Positions 38,140-49,254 are shown, counted from the stretch's first letter. The stretch: DNA of 64,000 nucleotides from Endozoicomonas elysicola (GCF_000710775.1 NZ_JOJP01000001.1:4899022-4963021), one strand, 5' to 3'. Notes: generated by a model not told the origin, from the letters alone. Numbers and translations are program-made.

Positions 38140-39448
38140 CTGGGAATTGCCCTGTTTTTATAAAACCAACCATATCCTGCACATTTGCGGAAAACTGAAG
38201 GTTACCCATATGACCGCCATAAGGATAAATTTTTGCGCGCTGACCGAATGTGTCGTAAATAAAGGACAATCCCTCCTGATCAATAATCAGATCATCCGCA
38301 TTATGCATCACACCAATATTTTTGGATTTTTTCAGCCATCGCTCTAAAACAGGCAAACTGCTTTGCAGAAAAGCATCTTTTCTTGTCAGCAAAGAGTCAC
38401 CCTGCTGTCTGCGATGGAGGTTGAGCGACGGTAACAGCAAACGTTCAAGGTATTGTTGGAAATTCCAGTGCATCGACCGGTGAAAAAAAGGTGTTCGGCT
38501 TTCGGTCACAGTGATCGGCTGCCCTTCAGGGACAATCAGCCCAGTCCGATTCATAATATCTGCAGTAAACACCATGGATGCGATAGAGAACCGAAAGGCA
38601 ACACCAATCAGCAGTGCCAACTCTCCATCACTCATCGTTTCAACTTCCCTACCGATGACTTCTTTAAGGCTGTCATCAACATCAAGATGATTGTTCTTCC
38701 GAAAGTACTCCGCTAACTGATCGAAGAAGCGATTGAACAACTCCGTTGTATCATCAACACCCTGAACCTTGACTCTTGTGAGCTGATCCAGATTCTGAAT
38801 TGACCGTTCGAGATAAACCGGTGGGTTAATCAATAATATTCGCTGAAAGCCAATGACCTCTTTCCTGTCATCCAGGGCCCCAACGAAGGCTGCATCAAGT
38901 GCTCCCAGGCTATAACCAGCGAGATATATATCGTTAATCACCAGCCGTTGATTAAACTGTTCAATTCGTTTCAGACTGGCTTGCATCAATCGGTAAAGAT
39001 CACTGGCATCCTGTCTGGAAATACCCGGCAAGTGGGTATTAGAGGCATTAACCATAAAATCTGAGCTGGTTGGAGACGATAGCTGGACAACATGAAAACC
39101 AGCCCTGTAGAAAACCCGTTTTAAAAACTCAACCTTACTGGCATTAAAGCGAGCACCAGTACCAGCGACAAGAAAAATAAGGGGCGCTGGCCTGTTCTGC
39201 CAGGCAAACCTGACAGTCGCTCTTCGAGAGTTTGAAAATGCTGAAGGTATTGGACCAGTAGCCAGTGGATGGTATATCTTCAGATTAATTTCATTGATCG
39301 CAGGACCCGATAAATCCGGCCACAGGTGTTCTGGCGTCCCCATCACGGTGGATAGAAAAGGATTCTGAATTGGGTACTGATAGGATGCCCCGGAGCATAG
39401 GGTATAAAGGCAAAAAAGCACCAACAACCCTGCTCGGAAATGTATCAT
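38132..39448 (-). CDS. Exported alpha/beta-hydrolase coupled to mlaA
   Basis: 438 residues with a signal peptide (about 1-20). The core has PLIFLVAGTGARFNASK (oxyanion-type loop) and DIYLAGYSLGALDAAFVGA, where GYSLG is the nucleophile elbow. A C-terminal KNIGVMHNADDLIIDQEG and YPYGGHMGNLQFS supply the expected Asp and His. Overlap with mlaA suggests a lipase or esterase-type role in envelope lipid homeostasis. Substrate unknown. Confidence 0.75.
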   Translation of the reverse strand: MIHFRAGLLVLFCLYTLCSGASYQYPIQNPFLSTVMGTPEHLWPDLSGPAINEINLKIYHPLATGPIPSAFSNSRRATVRFAWQNRPAPLIFLVAGTGARFNASKVEFLKRVFYRAGFHVVQLSSPTSSDFMVNASNTHLPGISRQDASDLYRLMQASLKRIEQFNQRLVINDIYLAGYSLGALDAAFVGALDDRKEVIGFQRILLINPPVYLERSIQNLDQLTRVKVQGVDDTTELFNRFFDQLAEYFRKNNHLDVDDSLKEVIGREVETMSDGELALLIGVAFRFSIASMVFTADIMNRTGLIVPEGQPITVTESRTPFFHRSMHWNFQQYLERLLLPSLNLHRRQQGDSLLTRKDAFLQSSLPVLERWLKKSKNIGVMHNADDLIIDQEGLSFIYDTFGQRAKIYPYGGHMGNLQFSANVQDMVGFIKTGQFPDA

Positions 39449-39532
39449 TTGGTTTTACTCTACGCTTGCATTAAAAGATTCAAGCATAGAGCAAGATTCA
39501 GCTTTTCTCTGACTCGAGACCTTAAAAAGCAA

Positions 39533-40099
39533 TCAACGCAACATCGAAGGCGAGTCAATCCAAAAGTAGACAGACCAGCTGTCTCTAAACAAACCCGGAG
39601 TACTCTGCTTCCTTAAAGAGCCGCGAACCTGACCTTCGAACAGGTATTGAGTTTCTTCTCCACGGCCCTCTAGGACACCTTGTTCCTCATACCAGCCACT
39701 GGGGTTTTCACCAAGACATTGATTGATAAAACCCTGAGCCTGCTGATATACCTGCTGCGCCGTTTCCTGATCAGGATAAGCCTCATTGCAGACATAGCTG
39801 TATTTATCACCCCATTGCCATACCTGACAGCTGTTTTCTATCAGCTGATATCGGCTCTCCCAGAGAGTGATCTTGTTTTTATAAGACGGTCGATAACGAA
39901 TGCTCTCAAAGTTATTATTGCTTTTACTGAACAGGGTAGAAAGCGACTGACAATCTGCCTGACCTGCTTCAGATGAGGGGCTTGTTGTTGATGAATCTTT
40001 TGTAGCGAGTGAACTACAACCAGAAAGCAAAGCCATCAAAAAGCTCATAAAAACGAACTGTTTTCCCACATGCTTTCCAGAAACAGTCTTCCAAAACAT
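39533..40099 (-). CDS. Lipoprotein of unknown function
   Basis: 188 residues with a clear lipobox (ALLSGCSS, Cys28) and GGAGGAG before the ATG. The mature part has a Ser-rich linker and a compact Tyr/Trp/Gln-rich domain (KNKITLWESRYQLIENSCQVWQWGDKYSYVCNEAYPD) with several Cys. Ser follows the lipid Cys, which favours outer-membrane sorting. It lies between the hydrolase-mlaA pair and fadL, separated from fadL by a terminator. No domain recognised. Confidence 0.7.
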   Translation of the reverse strand: MFWKTVSGKHVGKQFVFMSFLMALLSGCSSLATKDSSTTSPSSEAGQADCQSLSTLFSKSNNNFESIRYRPSYKNKITLWESRYQLIENSCQVWQWGDKYSYVCNEAYPDQETAQQVYQQAQGFINQCLGENPSGWYEEQGVLEGRGEETQYLFEGQVRGSLRKQSTPGLFRDSWSVYFWIDSPSMLR

Positions 40100-40174
40100 T
40101 CTTTCTCCTCCTTAGAGCAAGCCAAAGTAGTGCTTACGATCGTTAGAAGAGTATAGGGAGGGAAGGAGAAAATA

Positions 40175-40215
40175 AATAAAAAATGCCGGTATGCTGAAAA
40201 AGCAGACCGGCATTT
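40175..40215 (-). terminator. Terminator of fadL
   Basis: AAATGCCGGT (40181-40190) pairs with ACCGGCATTT (40206-40215). On the minus strand it is followed by a T-rich run. Confidence 0.8.
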
Positions 40216-40261
40216 CTGATTTACTTAGATAAACAGATATTCTGCTTAACTTACACTAATG

Positions 40262-41521
40262 TCAGAACTTATAGTTTAGCTGTGCACCAATGATATGGGA
40301 TCCACTGCTATAGCTGCCTGTAATGGTTCCCAGGGCAGGACTTGGATCATTTGGACCATCATACTTCTGCTCAGTAATAGCTCCATCCTGAAGTTTCACG
40401 TAAGCATAGGCTAAGTCAACGGACATATTTTCAGCAGCTTTCCAGTTTGCACCAAGGGTAAACCAGTTGCGGTTTGCATCCGGGGAGCGAACAGTTCTGT
40501 TCTCATCATTCACTGGAGATTCATCGAACATATAACCTGCACGCAATAACCATTGGTCATCCAACTGATATGAAGTGCCCAGAGACAGAGCCCAAGTGTC
40601 GGTCCAGTTCATCGGGACATAATACTCAGAAGATGAATCCTGAGCGTTCATCACGTTGAATTCCTCAAACCGGCTCCAGCGTGTCCAAGTCACATCAGCC
40701 ATGACCGTCCATTGCTCATCAATTTTGTGAGTAACACTGGCCATCAGCTTTTCAGGCATAGTAATACTTAACTCTACACCCTTGACTCCATTTGGCACTA
40801 AACCAGGAAGAGGAGAGTTCTCAATGGTGTAATCACCTTCCAGAGTGAAGTCCAGCTTTGAGTGGTAGGCCAGACCAAGAGAGGTTTTTTCAGACACATT
40901 CCAAAGTGCACCAATATTCCATGCAATGGTATTATCATCACCTTCAATGGTTGCATCAGCATTAAATGGACGGCTAGTCAGCTCACCTTTTACATGAGAG
41001 CCAATCAGACCAAAGCCTACAGCAAAATCATCAGTGAACTTGTAAGACATCGTTCCCTGAAGGTTTATTACCTGCACGCTTGTCTTATCACCAAATCCAG
41101 CGCCAATCCAGTCATTAGCATAATCAAGTTCAATACCATATGGAGCATAGCCAGCCAGACCAAAACTCCACTTCTCATCAACTGGCATTACAAAATAGCC
41201 AAAAGGAACGAAAGATGTTTTCTGGAAGTCTTTGGTAGAACCATCACCACGGGTTGTATGAGTACCAGTAAACTCACCACCTTCCAAAATAACATCCGCA
41301 CCCGCAGAAATCTGACGACCATCTACAAAACTAATACCCGCAGGGTTAGTTGCAGAAATAGATGCATCAATGGCGTTTGAAGCACGGCCAGCAAAGCCAG
41401 TACCCAGATAGCTGGCAGACTGTTCATTGATACCGTAACCGGCGGCCTGAACAAAAGAAACCTGAGATGCCAGTGCAATAGCAGTGGCGAGAATGACCTT
41501 GCGGCTGAGCTGAAACTGCAT
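40262..41521 (-). CDS. fadL: FadL/OmpP1-family outer membrane long-chain fatty acid transporter
   Basis: 419 residues with a signal peptide ending VSFVQA-AGY. The mature N-terminus GYGINEQSASYLGTGFAGRA and the NPAG motif (SATNPAGISF) are family hallmarks; the rest alternates amphipathic beta strands and the protein ends in Phe (LNYKF), typical for BAM-assembled barrels. It takes up long-chain fatty acids or other hydrophobic compounds across the outer membrane. It is flanked by a terminator downstream and 250 non-coding bases upstream, so it is a single-gene unit. Confidence 0.93.
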   Translation of the reverse strand: MQFQLSRKVILATAIALASQVSFVQAAGYGINEQSASYLGTGFAGRASNAIDASISATNPAGISFVDGRQISAGADVILEGGEFTGTHTTRGDGSTKDFQKTSFVPFGYFVMPVDEKWSFGLAGYAPYGIELDYANDWIGAGFGDKTSVQVINLQGTMSYKFTDDFAVGFGLIGSHVKGELTSRPFNADATIEGDDNTIAWNIGALWNVSEKTSLGLAYHSKLDFTLEGDYTIENSPLPGLVPNGVKGVELSITMPEKLMASVTHKIDEQWTVMADVTWTRWSRFEEFNVMNAQDSSSEYYVPMNWTDTWALSLGTSYQLDDQWLLRAGYMFDESPVNDENRTVRSPDANRNWFTLGANWKAAENMSVDLAYAYVKLQDGAITEQKYDGPNDPSPALGTITGSYSSGSHIIGAQLNYKF

Positions 41522-41777
41522 AATACCCTCAAACCTGTGTGATTCTGATGAGCCTTCATCAGAAGCGCATTAGGCGCTTGTATAAAATTTGCTGGCGATC
41601 ATACAGAGGCTTTTTAGACAATTCTGTTATATTTTTGTTTCAGAATAAGAAAGGTAAGTAACCACCAACAAATAACCTGCGGGTAAAAATAGACATTAAC
41701 CCGCATTCTGGCAGCAGACTTACAAACTCACATACAATGCCTAATCCGCCGCCCGTTTAGTAGCTACTGCGTAACTG

Positions 41778-42608
41778 CTAGTGATTCAACACCTGCCCCA
41801 GAAATTTACGGGTTCGATCTGAACGGGGGTTGCTGAAAAACGCTTCCGGTGGTGCCTGCTCAATAATCTGACCTTCATCCATAAAGATCACTCGATCTGC
41901 CACCGTCCGGGCAAAACCCATTTCGTGGGTGACGCAAAGCATAGTCATCCCTTCTTGGGCCAGCTCGATCATGACATCCAGCACCTCTTTGATCATCTCC
42001 GGATCAAGTGCAGAAGTCGGCTCATCAAACAGCATCACTTCCGGGTTCATACAAAGGCTTCGGGCGATGGCTACGCGCTGTTGCTGTCCACCTGAAAGCT
42101 GACCGGGGTATTTATTGGCCTGATCAGGAATCCTTACTCGCTCCAAATACTCCATTGCCACCTTCTCTGCATCCTTCCTAGACTGCTTACGAACCCAGAT
42201 CGGTGCCAGGGTGCAGTTCTCCAAAATGGTAAGGTGTGGAAACAGATTGAACTGCTGGAACACCATCCCGACTTCACGACGGATGGTTTCTATATTTTTC
42301 AGATCATTGGTCAGACGGGTTCCGTCTACCACAATACTGCCTTCCTGATGCTCCTCAAGACAGTTGATACAACGAATCAATGTTGATTTACCCGAGCCCG
42401 ATGGGCCACAGATGACTATCTTCTCACCCTTACTGACGTTCAGATTGATATCCCGAAGAACATGAAACTGCCCGTACCATTTATTCAAACCACTGATTTC
42501 AATCAGAGTGGATTGGTCGATTCCAGACTCATGCTGAATATTAAACTCAGCCTGCTCATCTTTTTTAATTGAATCTTTTATAGCCGAGCGATCAAGTAAT
42601 TCGTCCAT
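41778..42608 (-). CDS. aapP: Amino-acid ABC transporter ATP-binding protein
   Basis: 276 residues from the ATG at 42608, four bases after the aapM stop; the longer frame lies over aapM and is not needed. Walker [10 protein letters not shown], signature [14 protein letters not shown] and Walker [13 protein letters not shown] are intact, with the PAAT-family [18 protein letters not shown]. It energises general L-amino-acid uptake. It is the last gene of aapJQMP. Confidence 0.94.
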   Translation of the reverse strand: MDELLDRSAIKDSIKKDEQAEFNIQHESGIDQSTLIEISGLNKWYGQFHVLRDINLNVSKGEKIVICGPSGSGKSTLIRCINCLEEHQEGSIVVDGTRLTNDLKNIETIRREVGMVFQQFNLFPHLTILENCTLAPIWVRKQSRKDAEKVAMEYLERVRIPDQANKYPGQLSGGQQQRVAIARSLCMNPEVMLFDEPTSALDPEMIKEVLDVMIELAQEGMTMLCVTHEMGFARTVADRVIFMDEGQIIEQAPPEAFFSNPRSDRTRKFLGQVLNH

Positions 42609-42612
42609 AAGA

Positions 42613-43710
42613 TTAGCGCCCTTGATGTAATTGTTGTTCGAGTCGCTGGCTGTACTTTGACATGCCATAACAGAAGATCCAGAAAACAAATCCGGCAAAC
42701 AAATAGCCTTCTACCGAGTTACCCAGCCAGGCAGGATCATTCAACCCCGCTTGAATAATGGCCAGTAAATCAAACAGGCCAATCACCAGCACCAGACTGG
42801 TGTCTTTAAACAAAGCAATAAAGGTATTTACAACGCCGGGGATCACCAGCCTCATAGCCTGTGGCAGGATAATCATGATCATTCCCTGCCAGTAGCTAAG
42901 CCCGAGGCTATTGAACGCTTCAAACTGACCTTTGGGAATGGCCTGTAATCCTCCGCGAACCACTTCCGCCATATAGGCTGACTGGAACAGAATGATGCCA
43001 ATAAGTGCCCTGAGTAACTTATCAAATACAACTTCTTCAGGAACAAACAACGGCAGCATAACCGACGCCATAAACAGTACGGTTATCAGTGGAACACCAC
43101 GCCACAACTCAATGTAGGCAGTACACAACGACCGGATCACTGGCATATTTGATCGGCGTCCCAGGGCAAGCAGAACTCCAAAGGGTAATGACGCAATCAT
43201 TCCACACAAGGCCAGCAGAAGCGTCAACATTAAACCGCCCCATTGATGTGTCTCTACTTTTTCCAGGCCTGGAAGATCACCGTAAAGGAGAAACCAGGAA
43301 ACAAACGGCATTAACAGTAAGCTATACCCCAGCACCCACTGTTTACCCGGTGTCCCCTTTAACGATAGCCAGAGAACAAGCACCGCTAATTGCGCAAAAA
43401 AGAGATTTGGCCGCCATTGATGTTCTGCGGGATAAAACCCGTAGATAAACTGATCTAACCTGGCAGTGACAAAAGCCCAGCAGGCACCCTCCCGGTTACA
43501 GGCATTGCTATCAACGCCAAACCAGGTCGCATCCACCAACGCCCACTGCACCAAAGGAGGAATGGATAAAAAAAGACCATACACGATCAGCAACGTCGCT
43601 ACGGTACTTAAAGTACTTGCAAACAGATTATTCCTGATCCATGCCAATACACCAACAGCCATGACCGGTGGTTCTCGGGCAGGAATCATTTTTAGTTCGT
43701 GATTCATCAT
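42613..43710 (-). CDS. aapM: Amino-acid ABC transporter permease
   Basis: 365 residues, long for a polar amino acid permease because of an N-terminal extension with extra membrane segments and a periplasmic loop, as in AapM. The permease core has [21 protein letters not shown] and the EAA loop [25 protein letters not shown]. It pairs with AapQ to form the inner-membrane channel. Confidence 0.93.
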   Translation of the reverse strand: MMNHELKMIPAREPPVMAVGVLAWIRNNLFASTLSTVATLLIVYGLFLSIPPLVQWALVDATWFGVDSNACNREGACWAFVTARLDQFIYGFYPAEHQWRPNLFFAQLAVLVLWLSLKGTPGKQWVLGYSLLLMPFVSWFLLYGDLPGLEKVETHQWGGLMLTLLLALCGMIASLPFGVLLALGRRSNMPVIRSLCTAYIELWRGVPLITVLFMASVMLPLFVPEEVVFDKLLRALIGIILFQSAYMAEVVRGGLQAIPKGQFEAFNSLGLSYWQGMIMIILPQAMRLVIPGVVNTFIALFKDTSLVLVIGLFDLLAIIQAGLNDPAWLGNSVEGYLFAGFVFWIFCYGMSKYSQRLEQQLHQGR

Positions 43711-43729
43711 GATTCTATTCTCCCACCCT

Positions 43730-44947
43730 TTATCGCTCTATCAGCGCCATGCGCTTGTTATAGGTATTCATTAACAGGGAAACCGTTAAGCTAATGGTGA
43801 GATAAACGGCCATGGTCATAGCAATCACTTCGACTGCCTGCCCAGTCTGGTTCAGCGTAGTTCCAGCAAAAACGCTCACCAGATCGGGATAACCGATGGC
43901 GGTTGCCAGTGAAGAGTTTTTTGCCAGATTCAAATATTGATTGGTCAAAGGCGGAATAATGACCCTCATCGCTTGAGGAATCACGACCAGTGATAATACC
44001 TTTCCAGGCTTTAACCCCAATGATGCGGCGGCTTCTTTCTGGCCCTTCTGCACAGACTCTATGCCTGACCTCACCACTTCTGCAATAAAAGCAGCGGTAT
44101 AGATCGTCAGAGCCAGTAACAAGGCACCTAATTCAGGGATAATCGCAATACCACCACGGAAGTTAAATCCTTTTAACGCTGGGGTATCCAAGGTCAGAGT
44201 TGCTCCAGAAAGCCCCCATACTACAGCCGGAATGCCCAATAACAGTGCAGTCATCCATAAAGATGCACCAGGAATGGGCTTTCCGGTATCAAGTCTTCTC
44301 ATACGGTTTTTCAGCCTGAAGAGTAAAGTCAGGCCAATGGCAACCAGAACACTGACCATTACAGGCAGAAGCCCCTGTTCAATAATAGGCTTGGGTAGAA
44401 AGAGACCGCGTAAGTTTAAAAATATCGAGTCCCATAGTGCATAACTCTGTCGGGGGTGGGGTAATGCAGCCAGAACAGAGAAATACCAGAAAAGAATTTG
44501 CAGCAATAATGGAATATTACGGAAAGTCTCAATGAAAACAGAAGCCAGTCTGGCTAATAACCAGTTAGAAGAGAGACGGGCAATACCCACCAGAAAACCA
44601 AGAATGGTGGCAAAGAAAATACCCAAGCCTGAGACCAATAAGGTGTTGAGTATGCCGACCACAAAGGTTCGGCCATAACTGTGTGATTCGTCGTATTCAA
44701 CCAGAGACTGAATAATACCAAAGCCAGCCTCTTGAGAGAGAAAATCGAAACCGGTACTGATCCCTCTGTGCTCGAGGTTGTGCATAGTATTACTGATCAC
44801 CCAAATAGCCAGCATGACAATGATCAGTACCACAGCTCCCTGCATTAAAAGGGGTCTGAATGAAGCATCACGCCAGAGCCTCAGAAGTTCTCGTAAAAAG
44901 CGCGGCGTTGAATTGGCTTTATGGGATACGTGCTTAGGATCAGTCAC
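43730..44947 (-). CDS. aapQ: Amino-acid ABC transporter permease
   Basis: 405 residues with the AapQ-type large insertion between the first membrane segments. It has FIETFRNIPLLLQILFWYF and the EAA loop AFIAEVVRSGIESVQKGQKEAAASLG. It is 19 bases upstream of aapM, and follows aapJ after a 150-bp spacer with a hairpin. Confidence 0.93.
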   Translation of the reverse strand: MTDPKHVSHKANSTPRFLRELLRLWRDASFRPLLMQGAVVLIIVMLAIWVISNTMHNLEHRGISTGFDFLSQEAGFGIIQSLVEYDESHSYGRTFVVGILNTLLVSGLGIFFATILGFLVGIARLSSNWLLARLASVFIETFRNIPLLLQILFWYFSVLAALPHPRQSYALWDSIFLNLRGLFLPKPIIEQGLLPVMVSVLVAIGLTLLFRLKNRMRRLDTGKPIPGASLWMTALLLGIPAVVWGLSGATLTLDTPALKGFNFRGGIAIIPELGALLLALTIYTAAFIAEVVRSGIESVQKGQKEAAASLGLKPGKVLSLVVIPQAMRVIIPPLTNQYLNLAKNSSLATAIGYPDLVSVFAGTTLNQTGQAVEVIAMTMAVYLTISLTVSLLMNTYNKRMALIER

Positions 44948-45058
44948 GACATAACGTCCCTTTTCTTATTTTTGCCAAAAGAGGAAAAGCCCTCACTCCA
45001 GTGCTTAGCACAGGAATATCGAATCATCGACAGACTCAATACTTAAGGCCAGATAAAG

Positions 45059-45083
45059 CACTCCTGCACAAAGCACAGGAGTG
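45059..45083 (-). other. Intercistronic hairpin between aapJ and aapQ
   Basis: CACTCCTG (45059-45066) pairs with CAGGAGTG (45076-45083), 15 bases after the aapJ stop. Without a T tract it probably stabilises the aapJ message or attenuates the downstream genes, giving excess binding protein. Confidence 0.6.
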
Positions 45084-45097
45084 GGATGATTACAGAA

Positions 45098-46123
45098 TCA
45101 ACGGAAAGGAGGAGCGTAAAGAATACCGCCATCGTTCCAGAGTGCATTGAGACCTCGCTCAATCTGCAGCGGAGACTCAGCGCCTACATTACGATTAAAG
45201 ATCTCTTCGTAGTTCCCTACCTGCTCAATAATACGGAGTGACCAGTCATCATCAAGAGCAAGCCCTTTACCTTTAGGGCCATCAATACCCAGCAGGCGAC
45301 GAATATTAGGATCAGAAGACGCCTTTTGCGCTTTTATGTTGTCAGAGTTAAGCCCCAGTTCTTCACCATTAATCATGGCGGCCAGGCTCCACTTAACAAT
45401 ATTGAACCATTGGTCATCACCCTGACGAACAACAGGCCCGAGAGGTTCCTTCGAAATCACTTCCGGCAGAACAACTGCAGAGTCAGGCTTAGACAGGCGA
45501 ACCCTCAAAGCATACAGCTGAGATTGATCGGAAGTCAGTACATCACAGCGGCCAGCATCAAAGCCTTTTGCAGTACCATCGGAGGTATCAAATACCACCG
45601 GCTGATATTCCATATTATTAGCACGGAAATAGTCGGCAAGGTTCAGTTCACTGGTCGTGCCGGACTGAATGCAAATGGAAGCACCGTCCAACTCTTTAGC
45701 ACTCTTCACACCCAAGTCTTTTTTCACCATGAAACCCTGACCATCATAGTAAGAGACACCGGTAAAGTTGAGACCAAGAGATGCATCACGGGTCAGCGTC
45801 CAGGTAGTATTTCTGGAAAGCACATCAATCTCACCCGACTGAAGCGCGGTGAAACGTTCTTTTGCTGTAAGCGGAACAAATTTAACCTTGCTGGCATCTT
45901 TCAATGTTGCCGCAGCCACTGCACGGCATACATCAACATCCAGACCACTCCATTGCCCCTTGTCATCAGGGTTGCTGAAACCGGGAAGGCCGGTACTGAC
46001 ACCACAGGAGAGATAACCTTTTTCTTTAACCGATTCCAGAGTAGCCGAAGCACTGGCCACCTGAGCCAGACCAGCTGCCGCAAATGCGCCCAGCACCGCA
46101 GCTGTTTTCAGACTTTTCAGCAT
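45098..46123 (-). CDS. aapJ: General L-amino-acid ABC transporter substrate-binding protein
   Basis: 341 residues from the ATG at 46123, which has AAGGA eight bases upstream; the ATG at 46132 directly abuts it. A signal peptide ends near VASASA. The mature protein has the family 3 layout: VKEKGYLSCGVSTGLPGFS, GLDVDVCRAVAAATL, DVLSRNTTWTLTRD. It captures a range of L-amino acids in the periplasm for AapQMP. It is the first gene of the operon. Confidence 0.95.
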   Translation of the reverse strand: MLKSLKTAAVLGAFAAAGLAQVASASATLESVKEKGYLSCGVSTGLPGFSNPDDKGQWSGLDVDVCRAVAAATLKDASKVKFVPLTAKERFTALQSGEIDVLSRNTTWTLTRDASLGLNFTGVSYYDGQGFMVKKDLGVKSAKELDGASICIQSGTTSELNLADYFRANNMEYQPVVFDTSDGTAKGFDAGRCDVLTSDQSQLYALRVRLSKPDSAVVLPEVISKEPLGPVVRQGDDQWFNIVKWSLAAMINGEELGLNSDNIKAQKASSDPNIRRLLGIDGPKGKGLALDDDWSLRIIEQVGNYEEIFNRNVGAESPLQIERGLNALWNDGGILYAPPFR

Positions 46124-46374
46124 GAGAACCATCCTTCATGTTGTTGTTATTTTTTTCAGCACGCAACTTTTCAGTACAATCCATCTGCAATCCTTGGCGT
46201 GCTTTTAACTCATGGCTTATCAACCATACCTGCAAGGAAAAGCTCTAGCAACCATCAGGCCAGCCTTACCTATTCAAACCTTACAAAGAAAGTCCAACTG
46301 GGACTTACCGTAGCGACTATCAGTTGTGTTAAACTGCCGTCCACTTCGATAACCACCCAGCGATAAGTCTTCAA

Positions 46375-46926
46375 ATGTCTCAAAGAATCAGCGAACACTA
46401 CAAGGCCATTATTGAGTCCGTTGGTGAAGATATTCACCGCGAAGGTCTTAGAGATACGCCGCTTCGAGCTGCCAAAGCAATGCAGTACCTGACCAAAGGC
46501 TACACTCAGACACTGGACGAAATCGTTAATGGTGCCGTGTTTGAGTCTGACATCAGTGAAATGGTGGTGATCAAGGACATTGAACTGTATTCCATGTGTG
46601 AGCATCACATGCTGCCGTTCATTGGTAAGTGCCATATTGGCTATGTACCCAGAGGCAAGGTACTGGGCTTGTCCAAATTTGCCCGCATTGTCGATATGTA
46701 TGCCCGACGCCTGCAGATTCAAGAAAACATGACTAAGCAGATCGCCGACGCCATCATGGAAGTGACCGATGCCAAAGGTGTCGCAGTGGTGATTGAGGCA
46801 CAGCATATGTGCATGATGATGCGCGGTGTAGAAAAGCAGAACTCATCCATGACCTCTTCGGTAATGAGAGGTCTGATGAAAGATAATCAGCCTACCCGGG
46901 AAGAATTTCTGAGATTTATTCGATAA
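46375..46926 (+). CDS. folE: GTP cyclohydrolase I
   Basis: 183 residues, type [34 protein letters not shown] (zinc Cys and catalytic His), [20 protein letters not shown] and [11 protein letters not shown] (second zinc Cys) are all present. It makes dihydroneopterin triphosphate for folate. It is convergent with, and overlaps by 11 bases, the TraB-like gene. Confidence 0.96.
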   Translation: MSQRISEHYKAIIESVGEDIHREGLRDTPLRAAKAMQYLTKGYTQTLDEIVNGAVFESDISEMVVIKDIELYSMCEHHMLPFIGKCHIGYVPRGKVLGLSKFARIVDMYARRLQIQENMTKQIADAIMEVTDAKGVAVVIEAQHMCMMMRGVEKQNSSMTSSVMRGLMKDNQPTREEFLRFIR

Positions 46927-48010
46927 CCTGAGTCCCCACAACTGGGATCAGTTCTGTAACAGGCTGGATGAGATCGACTTCACTATCCTCATTCAGCCCC
47001 TTGATCTCTCCAAAATTATTATTAAACCCACCCCTTTTTCTTTCATACAGAACCTGATCTGTGACATCAACAAAACTATGCTTTTTATTTAGAAACCTGA
47101 CAATACCAGCAGCATGAGCCCTACCAATAATAACTACCATATCCGAATCATCAGGCCTCAGACTAAAAGTTTCAACTATATTTCGAGCCATCAATTCATC
47201 ACGATAATCCATCATCCAGTGAAATACAGGAAAAATATAAGGTGAAACCCCTGATGTTAATTCACCAAACAGACCATAAGTAGCTCCTTTATAGCTAAGA
47301 TAAATAGACTGAAACTCTAAATAATTAGATACAACATAGACGGTCCAACCCAAATAAATCAAAGGGGAGCTTGGTAGCGAATTAAGATAAGTTGAAAAAG
47401 TTGTAGAAGAGGCTCCTGACAAACCTATTAAGATCATAGCAGGAAGATAGCTGACATTTGCAGCTGTTACCATATCACTTCCTCCAGCCTCCAGCATAAC
47501 ATTTACTTTATCAGCCATCTGAGGATTATCTGGAGTAACGGTTACTGAGCCATCTTTTTCATAACACTGAATAAAATACCCTTTACCTATTACCGAGCAA
47601 TCATCAACTGAATAGCCTCTGCTTATACTGGAAATTAAAGTAACGATCTGGTGTTGTAGAAAAAGTCGAAAACGGTTCAAAGGTTCTATCGTCGATGCAG
47701 CTAAAGGAGTTTTAAAAACAAATCCTTCAAAGCCTCGCAGGGATGAAAGTGATAATAGTTCACTCTCCCTGCTTGCTGCCATTTCAGACTTCACAAAGTT
47801 CTGTCCAAACAGAACAACTGCTCTAAAAATGCCATCAACTTCTCCATACAAAACACGCACATGATAATCATCAGTCCCTGAGTACTTTAATAACTGAATA
47901 CGATCATCTCCAATAACGTTAACCGTATCGGAAACTGATGCATGAGCTTGTAGCACGCCCATGAGAACAAATAAAATTAAAAATGCTCTTAACGCATATA
48001 TAATATTCAT
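46916..48010 (-). CDS. Exported protein with TraB/GumN-like segment
   Basis: About 364 residues from the ATG at 48010 with a signal peptide ending near QAHA. The C-terminal part has [19 protein letters not shown] followed by [17 protein letters not shown], which resembles the TraB/PrgY/GumN pattern RDxxMA...GxxHxxGI. The N-terminal half is unassigned. Hydrophobic segments near 195-245 may be membrane spans. The start is uncertain because no good ribosome site is seen. Function unknown. Confidence 0.5.
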   Translation of the reverse strand: MNIIYALRAFLILFVLMGVLQAHASVSDTVNVIGDDRIQLLKYSGTDDYHVRVLYGEVDGIFRAVVLFGQNFVKSEMAASRESELLSLSSLRGFEGFVFKTPLAASTIEPLNRFRLFLQHQIVTLISSISRGYSVDDCSVIGKGYFIQCYEKDGSVTVTPDNPQMADKVNVMLEAGGSDMVTAANVSYLPAMILIGLSGASSTTFSTYLNSLPSSPLIYLGWTVYVVSNYLEFQSIYLSYKGATYGLFGELTSGVSPYIFPVFHWMMDYRDELMARNIVETFSLRPDDSDMVVIIGRAHAAGIVRFLNKKHSFVDVTDQVLYERKRGGFNNNFGEIKGLNEDSEVDLIQPVTELIPVVGTQVIE

Positions 48011-48187
48011 TGCGGCAATTAAAACCATTGTTCAAATGAGTGAAACATACCTGTTTAGACAGCTTATTTTTTAAATATATCCTGCCAACGGTTTAAAAAA
48101 CATATAGTTTATTTCTACAAAAAAATAAAAAGTAAATAATAAAAACTTAGCACGATGATCACATTGAAAAATACATGAAGAAGACAT

Positions 48188-48215
48188 AAAAAAACCAGCA
48201 TACGCTGGTTTTTTT
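48188..48215 (-). terminator. Terminator of kbl-tdh
   Basis: AAAAAAACCAGC (48188-48199) and GCTGGTTTTTTT (48204-48215) form a symmetric stem usable in both directions, 13 bases after the tdh stop. Confidence 0.88.
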
Positions 48216-48228
48216 AAGCAGGCGCTTT

Positions 48229-49254
48229 TTAACTCCAGTCCAGAATTACTTTTCCAGACTGCCCTGACCCCATGATTTCAAATCCCTTCTCAAAATCATC
48301 AACCGGAAAACGGTGAGTAATTACCGGAGAGATATCAAGGCCAGACTGCAGCATGCTGGTCATCTTGTACCAGGTTTCAAACATCTCTCGACCATAAATA
48401 CCTTTGATCACCAGACCTTTGAAAATCACCTGATTCCAGTCAATCACCGTATCACTGGCAGGAATACCCAACAGTGCAACTTTGCCACCGTGATTCATAT
48501 TTTCCAGCATCTGCTCAAATGCACGACCATTACCAGACATCTCAAGGCCCACATCAAAACCTTCAACCATGCCCAACTCAGCCATCACATCTGTAAGCTC
48601 GGTGTTGGCAACATTGACCGCACGGCTGGCCCCCATCTTAAGGGCAAGATCCAGTCGGTATTCATTTACATCGGTGATAACAACGTTACGGGCCCCCACA
48701 TGCTTACAGATCGCTACTGCCATAATACCAATAGGGCCAGCACCAGTAATCAGGACATCCTCACCCACCAGATCAAAAGAGAGCGCGGTGTGTACGGCAT
48801 TACCAAACGGATCGAAAATCGAAGCCAGCTCATCACTGATGTCATCCGGAATAGGGAAAGCATTCACCGCAGGAATTACCAGGTATTCGGCAAAGGCTCC
48901 ATCGCGATTAACGCCCACACCCACTGTAAAGTTACAGAGGTGACGACGACCGGCACGGCAGTTACGACAATGACCGCAGGTGATATGTCCTTCACCGGAT
49001 ACTCGCTGGCCGATATCAAAGCCGCGAACGCCTTCTCCCATGTCTACGATTTCACCGACAAACTCATGCCCAACGTGCATGCCCACAGGAATGGTCTTTT
49101 GCGACCATTCATCCCAGTGGTAGATATGCATATCAGTACCGCAAATAGCGGTCTTGCGAATCTTGATCAGTACATCGTTGTAACCCACTTCTGGCTTGGG
49201 ATGGTCTTCCATCCAGATTCCGGGTTCTGCTTTGCTTTTGGCTAATGTCTTCAC
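48229..49254 (-). CDS. tdh: L-threonine 3-dehydrogenase
   Basis: 341 residues, exactly E. coli Tdh length. Catalytic zinc region [18 protein letters not shown], structural zinc [15 protein letters not shown] and Rossmann motif [12 protein letters not shown] are visible. It oxidises threonine to 2-amino-3-ketobutyrate with NAD. It lies 58 bases downstream of kbl in the same operon. Confidence 0.97.
   Translation of the reverse strand: MKTLAKSKAEPGIWMEDHPKPEVGYNDVLIKIRKTAICGTDMHIYHWDEWSQKTIPVGMHVGHEFVGEIVDMGEGVRGFDIGQRVSGEGHITCGHCRNCRAGRRHLCNFTVGVGVNRDGAFAEYLVIPAVNAFPIPDDISDELASIFDPFGNAVHTALSFDLVGEDVLITGAGPIGIMAVAICKHVGARNVVITDVNEYRLDLALKMGASRAVNVANTELTDVMAELGMVEGFDVGLEMSGNGRAFEQMLENMNHGGKVALLGIPASDTVIDWNQVIFKGLVIKGIYGREMFETWYKMTSMLQSGLDISPVITHRFPVDDFEKGFEIMGSGQSGKVILDWS

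Noticed and set aside
45326-46366. 346-codon plus-strand frame opposite aapJ
   Set aside because: It is antisense to a textbook family 3 binding protein and has no recognisable domain.
48313-49245. 310-codon plus-strand frame opposite tdh
   Set aside because: Antisense shadow of the well-conserved threonine dehydrogenase.
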